Of a stretch of DNA of 64,000 bases, positions 10,817 through 18,419 are shown piece after piece. The stretch comes from Candidatus Sulfotelmatobacter sp. (GTDB lineage: Bacteria > Acidobacteriota > Terriglobia > Terriglobales > Acidobacteriaceae): NCBI GenBank assembly GCA_025462865.1, contig JAOAPI010000151.1, forward strand, positions 1 to 64,000, in the 5' to 3' direction. Each line of letters opens with the position of its first letter. Within the stretch, counting starts at the first letter, position 1. The notes beneath the pieces are model-generated. The model was not told the DNA's origin. It searched no databases and worked only from the letters and a program-made list of their open reading frames with translations. The position numbers and the translations under genes are program-made.

Positions 10817-12349
10817 ATGCCACCAACCCTGCGCGGGATCATGCGCCTTTGTTTTCCTCTTCTGCTGTTCACCGTACCGGCAGCGGCGCAAAGTGCCGAG
10901 CAGCATACGGCCCGCTATCTCGATTCCATCCGCAAGCAGCCGCCTCTGCTCTTAGCCTTCGCGCATGATCTCCCCAAGGGCGGGGACCTGCACAACCATC
11001 TGGATGGCGCAATATACGCTGAAGACTTGATCGACTTCGCCGCCGAAGGCGGTCTCTGCGTCGACCGAACATCTTCCCGCCTCCTGGCCCCACCCTGCGA
11101 CCCATGCGAAAACTACAGCGCTAAGCCCGCCGCACGCTGCAGCTATGGCGATCACGTTCTCTACAACCAGATGATCGACGCCTGGTCGATGCGCAACTGG
11201 AAGCCCGGCGAAGAATCCGGCCACGATCACTTCTTCGCCGCCTTCGATAAGTTTGGCCTGGCCTCGCACACGCATCCCGCCGAAGTAATTGCCGCAGCCA
11301 CCAATCGCGCCGGCATGGATCACCTGCAATACGTCGAATTCATGCGCACCGCCGATAACGGCGCAGCCGCGAACCTTGCAGGAAAAGTCGCCTGGACTCC
11401 GGATTACGCCAAAATGCGCGACGCTCTGCTGGCCGCGGGCATGAAAGACGTCGCCGCGGAAACCGCCAAAAAAGTTGCGGCCGAAGACTCCCGCGCCAAA
11501 GAAATTCTCAAGTGTGGCACCGCCGATGCCGCTCCCGGCTGCGGCGTCACCGTGCGCTACCTTTATCAGGTGCTGCGCGGCCTGCCGCATGAAGTCGTCT
11601 TCGCGCAGATTCTGCTGGGATTCGAACTCGCATCTTCCGATCCCCGATTTGTCGGCCTGAATCTGGTCATGCCCGAGGATTGGTATGTCTGCATTCACGA
11701 CTTCAACGAGCACATGGCCATGATCGATTATCTCCACGGCATCTATCCCAAAGTTCACATCACGCTGCACGCCGGCGAACTTGCCATCGGCTTGGTACCG
11801 CCCGAGGATCTCACCTATCACATTCGCACTTCAGTGGAACGCGGCCATGCCGAACGCATCGGCCATGGAGTTTCCGTAATGAACGAAAAAGATCCCGTGG
11901 GATTAATGCATGAAATGGCGGAGCGCAACGTCCTGGTTGAAATCGCGCTCACTTCGAATGACCTGATCCTCGGCGTCAGCGGCGATGACCATCCACTCCC
12001 GATTTACATGAAGTACCACGTTCCGGTTGCGCTGGCGAGTGATGACGAAGGCGTAGCTCGTTCGGACATGACCCACGAATATTTGCGGGCACTCGAGACC
12101 TATCACTTCTCCTACGCGGACTTGAAACGCTTCGCCCGGCAAAGCCTCGAACACAGCTTTCTTCCCGGCCAAAGCCTCTGGACCGATACGAAGTTAGTAT
12201 TTCGGTCTACTCCGCCCTGCTCAGGCGACATCGTCGGCGCGGAAAGACCGTCTGCCGCATGCGAACATTTCCTGGCAGCGAACGAACGCGCCCGCGAACA
12301 ATGGAAGCTCGAGTCCGAGTTCGCAAAGTTTGAAAAGAAATACCAGTAG
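10817..12349 (+). CDS. Exported adenosine deaminase-like metallohydrolase
   Basis: 510 residues from ATG 10817 (gggagg 4 bases upstream). The signal peptide is LCFPLLLFTVPAAAQ. Mature protein matches the adenosine deaminase/ADGF amidohydrolase fold: zinc ligands in GGDLHNHLDGA (H59, H61), catalytic HAGE (H318, E321), ERIGHGVSV and the distal ALASDDEGVARSDMTHEY with the last metal-binding Asp. Two inserted segments with four cysteines suggest disulfides in an exported protein. Likely reaction: hydrolytic deamination of adenosine (or another 6-aminopurine nucleoside) outside the cytoplasm. A purine nucleoside phosphorylase gene follows on the same strand, supporting a purine-salvage role. The stop codon is the first part of a palindromic repeat. 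Confidence 0.88.
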   Translation: MPPTLRGIMRLCFPLLLFTVPAAAQSAEQHTARYLDSIRKQPPLLLAFAHDLPKGGDLHNHLDGAIYAEDLIDFAAEGGLCVDRTSSRLLAPPCDPCENYSAKPAARCSYGDHVLYNQMIDAWSMRNWKPGEESGHDHFFAAFDKFGLASHTHPAEVIAAATNRAGMDHLQYVEFMRTADNGAAANLAGKVAWTPDYAKMRDALLAAGMKDVAAETAKKVAAEDSRAKEILKCGTADAAPGCGVTVRYLYQVLRGLPHEVVFAQILLGFELASSDPRFVGLNLVMPEDWYVCIHDFNEHMAMIDYLHGIYPKVHITLHAGELAIGLVPPEDLTYHIRTSVERGHAERIGHGVSVMNEKDPVGLMHEMAERNVLVEIALTSNDLILGVSGDDHPLPIYMKYHVPVALASDDEGVARSDMTHEYLRALETYHFSYADLKRFARQSLEHSFLPGQSLWTDTKLVFRSTPPCSGDIVGAERPSAACEHFLAANERAREQWKLESEFAKFEKKYQ

Positions 12350-12399
12350 CGCCGCCGTCCCCGGCGGCTGTCGTGGAGGCGTCTCGCCTCCACCGCCGG
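12346..12399 (+). repeat. Palindromic repeat of the 'gtagcgccggcg' family at a stop codon
   Basis: Pattern gtagcgccgccgtccccggcggctgtc followed by a second hairpin gaggcgtctcgcctc. Its first bases supply the TAG stop of the deaminase-like gene. Related copies at 15335-15390 and, inverted, 62675-62711. Confidence 0.75.
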
Positions 12400-12584
12400 A
12401 ACAAGCAAAATGCTTCGCGAACTTGCCCAATGTCGACATCGCCACAAAAACTCGACCCGGATAAACTCTTGGAGAGATATTTGAAAGTCAATCGCTTCAA
12501 ATCTGATCTCTTAGAAACTGGATCGCTTAGAAACTGAGGAGCGGACACTGATCAGCAGAGCTGATCGTTCGGAATAATCGCTTT

Positions 12585-12732
12585 GAAGGGGCGCGGCTTC
12601 AGCCGCGCCGTAAAAGTCCAAAAAAAGGTCGGCTTTAGCCGCTGAGGGGACTGTAAGACCGCCTGCACGACCGTGGAAGAGCGGCGCTTCAGCGCCGTGA
12701 AAGCGACTAAGATGAACCGGGCTTTAGCCCCA
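12585..12732 (+). repeat. Two tandem REP-like elements directly before punA
   Basis: Two copies of the main family in the same direction (12585-12648 and 12670-12732). The second ends two bases before the punA ATG, so the untranslated leader of punA is made of repeat DNA. Rest of the 385-base gap: no gene seen. Confidence 0.8.
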
Positions 12733-12734
12733 CT

Positions 12735-13586
12735 ATGACCGACCACTACACACTCGCCGAAACCGCCGCCCAATCAATCCTGCAGCGCACTCCGCTCCGC
12801 CCGCGCATCGGCCTCGTCCTCGGCTCCGGCCTCGGCAGCTTCGCCGACTCCCTCACCGAAACGACAAAAATCCCCTTCCGTGAAATTCCATCTTTCTCTC
12901 TCTCCACCGCCATCGGCCACGCCGGACAAACGGTAATCGGCAAAGCCGGTTCCGTTCCAGTTGCCGTAATGCAAGGCCGTGTCCATCTCTATGAAGGATA
13001 TTCTCCGCAGCAAGTCGCCTTTCCCATACGCGTCTTCAGACGCATGGGAATTCGCGCCATCATCCTCACCAATGCTGCGGGGGGAATTAATCTCACGTAC
13101 AAACAAGGCGCGCTGGTGCTCATCAGCGATCACATCAACCTGCAAGGCAACAATCCGCTGGCCGGACCAAACGACGACCGCTTCGGCGTCCGCTTTCCCG
13201 ACATGACTCACGCCTACGACAAATCGTACCGCGAGTCAGCGCGAGACGAAGCTCGCAAACTTGGAATGACGCTGCACGAAGGCGTCTACGCCGCCCTGCT
13301 CGGCCCCAGCTACGAAACGCCCGCCGAGATCAGGTATCTCCGCACCATCGGCGCCGACCTGGTAGGAATGTCTACCGTCTTCGAGGTGATTGCCGCACGC
13401 CACATGGGAATCAAAGTTCTCGCCATCTCCTGCGTCACCAACATGGCCGCGGGAATCCTCGACAAGCCGCTCTCTCACCAGGAAGTAATGGAAACCGGCG
13501 AGCGCGTCAAGACCAGCTTCGAAGCCCTACTCCGGGCGGTCCTTCCACGCATGGAAAACGATCCCGACACAGCTGTTCAAAAATAA
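12735..13586 (+). CDS. punA: Purine nucleoside phosphorylase
   Basis: 283 residues of the trimeric (high molecular mass PNP/MTAP) class, which splits purine nucleosides with phosphate in the cytoplasm. Visible motifs are phosphate-binding LGSGLGSF, QGRVHLYEGY, ILTNAAGGIN, LISDHINLQGNNPL and GPSYETPAEIRYL. The base-binding Asn lies in ISCVTNMAAG. The usual GMSTVPE motif reads GMSTVFE here, an unusual Pro-to-Phe change next to a conserved active-site segment. No Shine-Dalgarno is seen because a REP-like repeat ends just before the ATG. Context with the deaminase-like and SAM-hydrolase-like genes fits adenosine/inosine salvage. Confidence 0.93.
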   Translation: MTDHYTLAETAAQSILQRTPLRPRIGLVLGSGLGSFADSLTETTKIPFREIPSFSLSTAIGHAGQTVIGKAGSVPVAVMQGRVHLYEGYSPQQVAFPIRVFRRMGIRAIILTNAAGGINLTYKQGALVLISDHINLQGNNPLAGPNDDRFGVRFPDMTHAYDKSYRESARDEARKLGMTLHEGVYAALLGPSYETPAEIRYLRTIGADLVGMSTVFEVIAARHMGIKVLAISCVTNMAAGILDKPLSHQEVMETGERVKTSFEALLRAVLPRMENDPDTAVQK

Positions 13587-13589
13587 ATT

Positions 13590-13690
13590 GTCATCGAGAT
13601 GGGATTTTCATCGAATCGGATTGTCATCGGAGCAGGATTGTAGTTCGAAATGGGATTGTCATCCCGAGCGCAGCGAGGGACCTTGGTGCC
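13590..13690 (+). repeat. Degenerate ~20-base tandem repeat, followed by 'gtcatcccgagcg' element
   Basis: About five imperfect units of the form (t)tgtcatcg-n5-gggat run from 13590 to 13660 and end in gtcatcccgagcgcagcgaggga. That last sequence is a dispersed element also seen near 29544, 16556 and, inverted, 46649. Confidence 0.5.
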
Positions 13691-13732
13691 TGCAAGCAGC
13701 GCCGACCCGCCAGCTTATGCCACCGCCAAGAA

Positions 13733-14737
13733 TTACTTTCCCGCCCGCGGAATAAACAACTCCACCGGCGGCTTCACCCCATACACCGCTGCAAAACTCC
13801 CCTGATTCACCGCCAGCCCAAGCCTCCCGCGCGAATCGATATACAGCAACGGCTCGCCCAGCCCAACATCGCTGAACGTTTTCACAAACTTCATCTTCAT
13901 TTCTTTGCCGCCAACCTTGACCGAAACTTCCTGACCACGCTGATAGCCGAGCTTCAGAAAATCGTCGCCATCAAGATTCGTCACCAGATTCCCGAACGGA
14001 CCATCGGTCGCAATCACTTCGGCCGTAATACCGCCACTGTCGAGCCGCGGCGCCTTTAGGTCCAGTCGCACCAGCGACGCCACCGGCATTTCTGGTCCTA
14101 CATTTTTCCAATCGTCGCCCCGCGCCACGCGCGCACCCACCGGCGAAAAAATGTCGCGCCCGTGAAAGGTCGAAGATAACTTTGTGCCGATCATCCAATC
14201 CGTATTCGTGATCTGGTGGACGCTTTCAATGCCGTCGCGTTGCTCCACCAGCGTTATCACTCCGTTGTCGGGCAGCACGAAATATTGCCCGCGCTTCGAC
14301 TTGGCTACGATTGCTTTGCGTGTACTGCCCACCGTTGGATCGACCACCACAACGAACACGGTCCCCGCCGGATAATAAGGTGTCGCGCCGTAAAGAAAAC
14401 GCGCGCCATCGAGAATGGAAAACGGCGTCACCTGGTGCGTCAGGTCGACGATTCGCAACTCGGGCATGATCGAATACATCACGCCCCTGCAAATCGCGAC
14501 TGAATCGTCCACCACGCCAAAATCGGTCATGAACACAATCGTCCGCGGATACTTTCCGCTCTGTCCCTCAGCCAGCCCGGAAAGCAAAAACATCACCGCC
14601 AGCAACGCAACGAAAACGGCACAGCGTTCAGCCGCGCCGTTAAAGCGAAATAAAGATTTGGGCTTCGGCTCCTGCGTGAACTGCTCACTTCCATCCACCC
14701 AATCCGCCACAGCACCCCTTGACCAATCAATCATCAC
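13733..14737 (-). CDS. SAM hydroxide adenosyltransferase-like protein (DUF62 family), exported
   Basis: 334 residues if the first start is used. The core matches the SAM hydrolase/chlorinase/fluorinase family: VFMTDFGVVDDSVAICRGVM, IVDLTHQVTPFSILDGARFL, FVVVVDPTVGSTRKAI, FHGRDIFSPVGARVA, GPFGNLVTNL. Most members split S-adenosylmethionine with water to adenosine and methionine. The usual DPGVG reads DPTVG. A hydrophobic segment (VFVALLAVMFLLSGLAEGQ) before the core looks like a signal peptide or anchor. The ~35 residues before that largely translate a REP-like repeat (14610-14680), so either the true start is later (TTG or GTG in the signal region) or the repeat extended the N-terminus. Only the start is uncertain. 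Confidence 0.82.
   Translation of the reverse strand: MMIDWSRGAVADWVDGSEQFTQEPKPKSLFRFNGAAERCAVFVALLAVMFLLSGLAEGQSGKYPRTIVFMTDFGVVDDSVAICRGVMYSIMPELRIVDLTHQVTPFSILDGARFLYGATPYYPAGTVFVVVVDPTVGSTRKAIVAKSKRGQYFVLPDNGVITLVEQRDGIESVHQITNTDWMIGTKLSSTFHGRDIFSPVGARVARGDDWKNVGPEMPVASLVRLDLKAPRLDSGGITAEVIATDGPFGNLVTNLDGDDFLKLGYQRGQEVSVKVGGKEMKMKFVKTFSDVGLGEPLLYIDSRGRLGLAVNQGSFAAVYGVKPPVELFIPRAGK
14610..14680 (+). repeat. Diverged REP-like element within the SAM-hydrolase reading frame
   Basis: The + strand reads gcgttcagccgcgccgttaaag, a ~15-base spacer, then gggcttcggctcc. This is the two-hairpin layout of the main family. It codes on the minus strand for the N-terminal residues before the signal-like segment of the SAM hydrolase. 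Confidence 0.55.
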
Positions 14738-14769
14738 CAGTTCTCCAATCTCAATCCGCGCACCGTCGC

Positions 14770-14816
14770 GATTTTACTAACCACTAACCACTAACCACTG
14801 CCTCTGCCCACTGCTA
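14770..14816. repeat. Short-word tandem array (aaccact/gcccactg)
   Basis: Consecutive copies of actaacc / ccactgcc, of the same kind as arrays at 28670, 32139, 58689 and 60590. It lies upstream of the minus-strand SAM-hydrolase gene and before the PPOX gene. Confidence 0.6.
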
Positions 14817-14919
14817 CTCATTTTCCGCCTGCAAGAATACAGGATTGCCCCGTGACGGCAAATCCTGCCCCTACGATCTATAATGTGCTGTCATCATCGA
14901 ATACTCGCAAGGAGGCTTT

Positions 14920-15318
14920 ATGCCGGAAGTTATTCCTGAGAAATACCGCGATCTTTTTCAGAAGCGCGCCTTCGCCAACCTCGCCACCCTGATGCCCGAC
15001 GGCCGCCCGCAAGTCACGCCAGTCTGGGTCGACTTCGACGGCGAACACATTATCTTCAACTCCGCAAAAGGTCGCCAGAAAGACAAGAACGTCCGCCGCG
15101 ACCCGCGCGTAGCCGTGGCCTTGATGGATCCCGAAAATCCCTATCGCTATCTCGAAATCCGTGGCCGCGTCGTTGAGATTACGGAAGACGGCGCCAGCGC
15201 CCAGATCGACAAGCTCGCCAAAAAATATCTCGGCGTCGACAAATATCCCTACGGCCAGCCCGGCGAAGTCCGCGTGATCTACAAAATCAAGCCCGAGCAC
15301 ACCACCGTAATGGGCTAG
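14920..15318 (+). CDS. PPOX-class F420/FMN-dependent oxidoreductase
   Basis: 132 residues of the split-barrel pyridoxamine-phosphate-oxidase-like fold. Motifs are FANLATLMPDGRPQVTPVWV, HIIFNSAKGRQKDKNVRRDP, VAVALMDPENPYRYLEIRG and the C-terminal VRVIYKIKPEH. The KGRQKDKNVRRD stretch is typical of F420-dependent TIGR03618-like members that bind the cofactor phosphate. Whether the cofactor is F420 or FMN cannot be settled here. A strong aaggaggc site stands before the ATG, and TATAAT at 14879-14884 may be the -10 box. Probably monocistronic, since a palindromic repeat follows the stop. Confidence 0.85.
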   Translation: MPEVIPEKYRDLFQKRAFANLATLMPDGRPQVTPVWVDFDGEHIIFNSAKGRQKDKNVRRDPRVAVALMDPENPYRYLEIRGRVVEITEDGASAQIDKLAKKYLGVDKYPYGQPGEVRVIYKIKPEHTTVMG

Positions 15319-15334
15319 CGCAGCGCCTGCCGTT

Positions 15335-15390
15335 TGTAGCGCCGGCGTCTCGCCGGCTGTCCCGAGGGCCAACTTGCCCTCGGATTCTAC
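15335..15390 (+). repeat. Palindromic repeat 'gtagcgccggcgtctcgccggctgtc'
   Basis: Two hairpins: gccggcgtctcgccggc, then cgagggccaacttgccctcg. Located 17 bases after the PPOX stop. Same family as 12346-12399 and the inverted copy 62675-62711. It may act as an end-of-transcript hairpin. Confidence 0.8.
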
Positions 15391-15407
15391 GAGGAACCGC
15401 GGGCGCG

Positions 15408-15514
15408 ACCGTGGAAGAGCGCGCTTCAGTGCCGCGTACGGTTAGTTTTGAAAGGATGCGGCTTCAGCCGCGCCGCAACGACCCAAAAATTAACCGGGGC
15501 TTCAGCCCCTCGAG
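15408..15514 (+). repeat. Composite REP-like elements overlapping the 5' end of hom
   Basis: A partial copy (accgtggaagagc, gcgcttcagtgccgcg, 15408-15441) runs into a full copy (ggatgcggcttcagccgc ... ggggcttcagcccc, 15452-15514). The homoserine dehydrogenase frame is open through both, and the only ordinary start codons lie inside the repeat. Confidence 0.8.
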
Positions 15515-16544
15515 GACCGACATCCAAACCTACAACCTCTGCTTCCTCGGCTACGGAAACGTAAATCGCACGCTGGTGCAGTTGCTAAAAGACCGCGCGC
15601 CCGAACTCCGCGAACGCCACAACATTTCCTTCCGCATCACCGGAATCGCCTCTCGCCGCCTGGGCTGGATCGCCGACCCCAACGGCCTGAATGTAAAAAA
15701 TGTAGAGAATGTGGAGCGGGCGCCCTCGCCCGCTTCTGGAAAATCTGCTCCGCTCTCAACCAACGCCCGAGACTGGCTAAAAGCCGCCCAAGCGCACGTC
15801 CTCTTCGAAGCCACGTCCCTCAACGTCAAAACCGGCCAGCCCGCCGTCGACCACATCCGCGCCGCGCTCACTCAGGGAGCCCACGCCATTACCGCCAACA
15901 AAGGCCCCATCGTCCACGCCTACCGCGAACTCCGCGATCTGGCCGCGGCGCACAGCAACCGCTTCCTCTTCGAATCCACCGTAATGGATGGCGTCCCCAT
16001 CTTCTCTCTGTTCCACGAACTACCCGTGATCCACCTGCAGGGATTTCACGGCATCCTGAACTCCACGACAAACGTGATTCTCAGCGAAATGGAAAACGGC
16101 CTCACCTTCGACGAGTCCTTAAAGAAAGCGCAATCCCTCGGCATCGCCGAAACCGACGCCACCCACGACATCGATGGGTGGGACGCCGCCGTAAAAACCG
16201 CCGCCCTCATCACCGTGCTGATGGATACTCCAATCCGTTTAGAAGAAATCACCCGCGAAGGAATCCGCAGCCTGAGCGCGGAGGCCGTGCGCTCCGCAAA
16301 AAAAGAAGCCCGCCCTTATAAACTCGTCTGCCGTGCCCAAAAAACAGAGAAGGGAATCGCCGCCAGCGTCCGCCCCGAACAAGTCCCGCTCGCCGATCCC
16401 ATGGCGCAAATCTCCGGCACCTCGTCCTACATCTATTTCGAAACCGACATCTTCCCCGGCCTCGCCCTCACCGAAGAAAATCCAGGCCTCTACGCCACCG
16501 CGTACGGCATGCTGGCGGATTTCGTAAGAGCTGTCGCTCCGTGA
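15456..16544 (+). CDS. hom: Homoserine dehydrogenase
   Basis: About 340-360 residues. Reduces aspartate semialdehyde to homoserine in the threonine/methionine pathway. The NAD(P)-binding start is NLCFLGYGNVNRTLVQLL. Downstream motifs are ITANKGPIVHAYREL, FESTVMDGVPIFSL, GILNSTTNVILSEMENG, and the catalytic ETDATHDIDGWDAAVKTAAL with conserved Asp/Lys. No ACT domain, which is normal for the short form. The start is unclear: ATG 15456 and GTG 15411 both lie in REP-like DNA, and no start codon exists between the repeat and the conserved core. A second palindrome (15716-15733) is inserted in-frame around residue 90. Gene identity is secure, start is not. Confidence 0.9.
   Translation: MRLQPRRNDPKINRGFSPSRTDIQTYNLCFLGYGNVNRTLVQLLKDRAPELRERHNISFRITGIASRRLGWIADPNGLNVKNVENVERAPSPASGKSAPLSTNARDWLKAAQAHVLFEATSLNVKTGQPAVDHIRAALTQGAHAITANKGPIVHAYRELRDLAAAHSNRFLFESTVMDGVPIFSLFHELPVIHLQGFHGILNSTTNVILSEMENGLTFDESLKKAQSLGIAETDATHDIDGWDAAVKTAALITVLMDTPIRLEEITREGIRSLSAEAVRSAKKEARPYKLVCRAQKTEKGIAASVRPEQVPLADPMAQISGTSSYIYFETDIFPGLALTEENPGLYATAYGMLADFVRAVAP
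15711..15738 (+). repeat. 'gcgggcgccctcgcccgc' palindrome inside hom
   Basis: The core gcgggcgccctcgcccgc at 15716-15733 is a near-perfect hairpin. It is also present after the SOD gene (36205-36224) and inside the gene at 39275 (39779-39795). Here it encodes VERAPSPAS in a loop of homoserine dehydrogenase. Confidence 0.8.
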
Positions 16545-16555
16545 TTATTAGCAAG

Positions 16556-16608
16556 GGCGTCATCCTGAACGAACCGTTCTTCAGGCGGAGTGAAGGATCT
16601 CGCATTGT
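16556..16608 (+). repeat. Dispersed 'gtcatcctgaacga...gtgaaggatctcgcattgt' element
   Basis: Contains gaacgaaccgttcttc (hairpin) and ggagtgaaggatctcgc. It resembles the 'gtcatcctgagcgaag...gaaggacc' element at 29544. Lies between hom and the class V aminotransferase gene. Confidence 0.5.
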
Positions 16609-16678
16609 TCCCTATTGCCCAGGTGGTCGACCGCACTTGGCGCCGCCCGCTGCGTTCCGTGATAAAACTAAATCGATC

Positions 16679-17959
16679 ATGTCCACCACCGAAACCCTCG
16701 CCCCCACCGCCCTCGACCTCACCTGGGTCCGCTCCCAATTCCCCTCACTCGCCCAAACCGTCAACGGACATCCCGCGGCGTTCCTCGACGGCCCCGGCGG
16801 AACGCAAGTCCCGCAGCGCGTAATCGACGCCATCTCCAACTACCTGCGCAGCGATAACGCCAACACAGGCGGCGCCTACTCCACCAGCCGTCACACCGAC
16901 ACCATGCTCGTCGAAGCCCGCGCCGCAATGGTGGACTTCCTCAACTGCGCAGCCGACGAAATCGTCTTCGGTCCCAACATGACCACGCTTACCTACGCCA
17001 TGTCCCGCTCCATCGGCCGCGACCTTGGCCCCGGTGACGAAATCGTCGTCACTCGCCTCGATCACGACGCCAATGTTTCTCCCTGGCTCGCACTCGAAGA
17101 AAAAGGCGTCACCATCCGCTGGGCGGAAATTCACAAAGAAGATTGCACGCTCGATGTCGAGGACCTCGCGGCCAAGCTCAATTCAAAAACCAGGCTCGTC
17201 GCCATCGGCTATGCCTCCAACGCCGTCGGCACCATCAATCCGGTAAAAGAAATCGTTCGCCTGGCGCACTCGTATGGAGCACTCGCCTACGTCGATGCCG
17301 TCCATTACGGCCCCCACGGCCTCATCGACGTCGCCGCCCTTGATTGCGATTTCCTTGTCTGCTCCACTTACAAATTCTTCGGCCCGCACATGGGAGTGCT
17401 CTTCGGCAAGCGCGAGCATCTCGCTCGACTGCGTCCCTACAAAGTCCGCCCGCTTACTGACGCCGTCCCCAACCGCTGGGAGTGGGGCACCCTCAACCAC
17501 GAATGCATCGCCGGCATAACTGCCTGCGTGGACTACATCGCCGACCTCGGCCGCCGCGCTCATCCCGAAGCCACTACGCGCCGTGCCGCCATCATCGCAG
17601 CCTTCGAAGCCATACATCGCTACGAACACAGCCTGATGCAACGCCTGATCACCGGCCTCTCGAAAATCCCCAAAATAAAAATCTACGGCATCACTGACCC
17701 ATCATGTTTCGCCTGGCGTTGCCCCACACTCGCGGTGCGCGCCGTAAATCAGAATGAGGGAAACACGCCGCTCGCCCTCGCCACCAAACTCGGCGACCTC
17801 GGTTTCTTCACCTGGGACGGAAACTATTACGCTCTGAATCTCACCGAGCATCTCGACGTGGAAAAGTCCGGCGGCTTCCTTCGCATCGGCCTCGTCCACT
17901 ACAACACCGCTGAAGAAGTCGACCGGCTCGTCGGAGCCATAAAGGAAATTGTAGGATAG
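16679..17959 (+). CDS. Cysteine desulfurase-like class V aminotransferase (VC1184-type)
   Basis: 426 residues from ATG 16679. The frame extends upstream to 16541, but that part lies across a dispersed repeat. PLP-dependent fold type I: FLDGPGGTQVPQRVIDAI at the N-terminus, the cofactor-stacking region RLDHDANVSPWLAL, YVDAVHYGPHGLIDV, and the Schiff-base lysine in FLVCSTYKFFGPHMGVLFG. WEWGTLNHECIAGITACVDYI matches the 'cysteine desulfurase family protein' TIGR01976 group rather than IscS/SufS. The mobile active-site Cys loop of IscS is not evident, so a desulfurase role is unproven. Alternative: an unknown amino-acid lyase or transferase. Confidence 0.85.
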   Translation: MSTTETLAPTALDLTWVRSQFPSLAQTVNGHPAAFLDGPGGTQVPQRVIDAISNYLRSDNANTGGAYSTSRHTDTMLVEARAAMVDFLNCAADEIVFGPNMTTLTYAMSRSIGRDLGPGDEIVVTRLDHDANVSPWLALEEKGVTIRWAEIHKEDCTLDVEDLAAKLNSKTRLVAIGYASNAVGTINPVKEIVRLAHSYGALAYVDAVHYGPHGLIDVAALDCDFLVCSTYKFFGPHMGVLFGKREHLARLRPYKVRPLTDAVPNRWEWGTLNHECIAGITACVDYIADLGRRAHPEATTRRAAIIAAFEAIHRYEHSLMQRLITGLSKIPKIKIYGITDPSCFAWRCPTLAVRAVNQNEGNTPLALATKLGDLGFFTWDGNYYALNLTEHLDVEKSGGFLRIGLVHYNTAEEVDRLVGAIKEIVG

Positions 17960-17989
17960 CGACCTAGCTGGCGAGACCGACCCCCTGTC

Positions 17990-18020
17990 GTAGAGACGTT
18001 GCTTGCAACGTCTCTGCCAA
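17990..18020. repeat. 'agagacgttgcttgcaacgtctct' palindrome
   Basis: Near-perfect inverted repeat (gagacgttgc / gcaacgtctc, 17994-18014) about 30 bases after the aminotransferase stop. A related palindrome, agacgtaacttgttacgtct, is at 27964-27983. Confidence 0.7.
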
Positions 18021-18161
18021 CGCCAGAACGCGGCGAGCTACATCTCTACCGTATGAGTCGGGTATGGTGGCGAAGCGTGCGGCAAGAACACAACAGCCCG
18101 GGAACAAGTCCCAGGCTGGTTGGGAGCGCGACGAGCTCCAAGGATAATCTGCGAAGAAGTC

Positions 18162-18419
18162 TTACGGCCAGCGTTTGGCCGTATCGTCCCACCCCGCCGC
18201 ACGCACCGGTTGCGCCTGCGGCACCACCGGCGGCGCCGGTATTCGAATCGGTTGCTGCGGCCCGTTCACCGCCGTCGGCAGCGCCGACTTAGCCATCTCG
18301 GAATTCATTTCCTTTTCTTCGGACAGCAGGGGAGCCACCAGCCGCAGCGCTTCCACTTCTTTTTCCAGTCGGGTCAGCTCCATCTCTTTCTGTCGCAATA
18401 CTTCGTAAACATTCTTCAT
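18162..18419 (-). CDS. Small conserved coiled-coil protein
   Basis: 85 residues starting MKNVYEVLRQKEMELTRLEK, a heptad-like charged helix likely to form a coiled coil (residues 1-45). A Pro/Ala/Val-rich unstructured tail follows, ending GWDDTAKRWP. I recognise this as a type of small hypothetical protein common in acidobacterial genomes, with no known role. No signal peptide. Stands alone on the minus strand. Confidence 0.7.
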   Translation of the reverse strand: MKNVYEVLRQKEMELTRLEKEVEALRLVAPLLSEEKEMNSEMAKSALPTAVNGPQQPIRIPAPPVVPQAQPVRAAGWDDTAKRWP

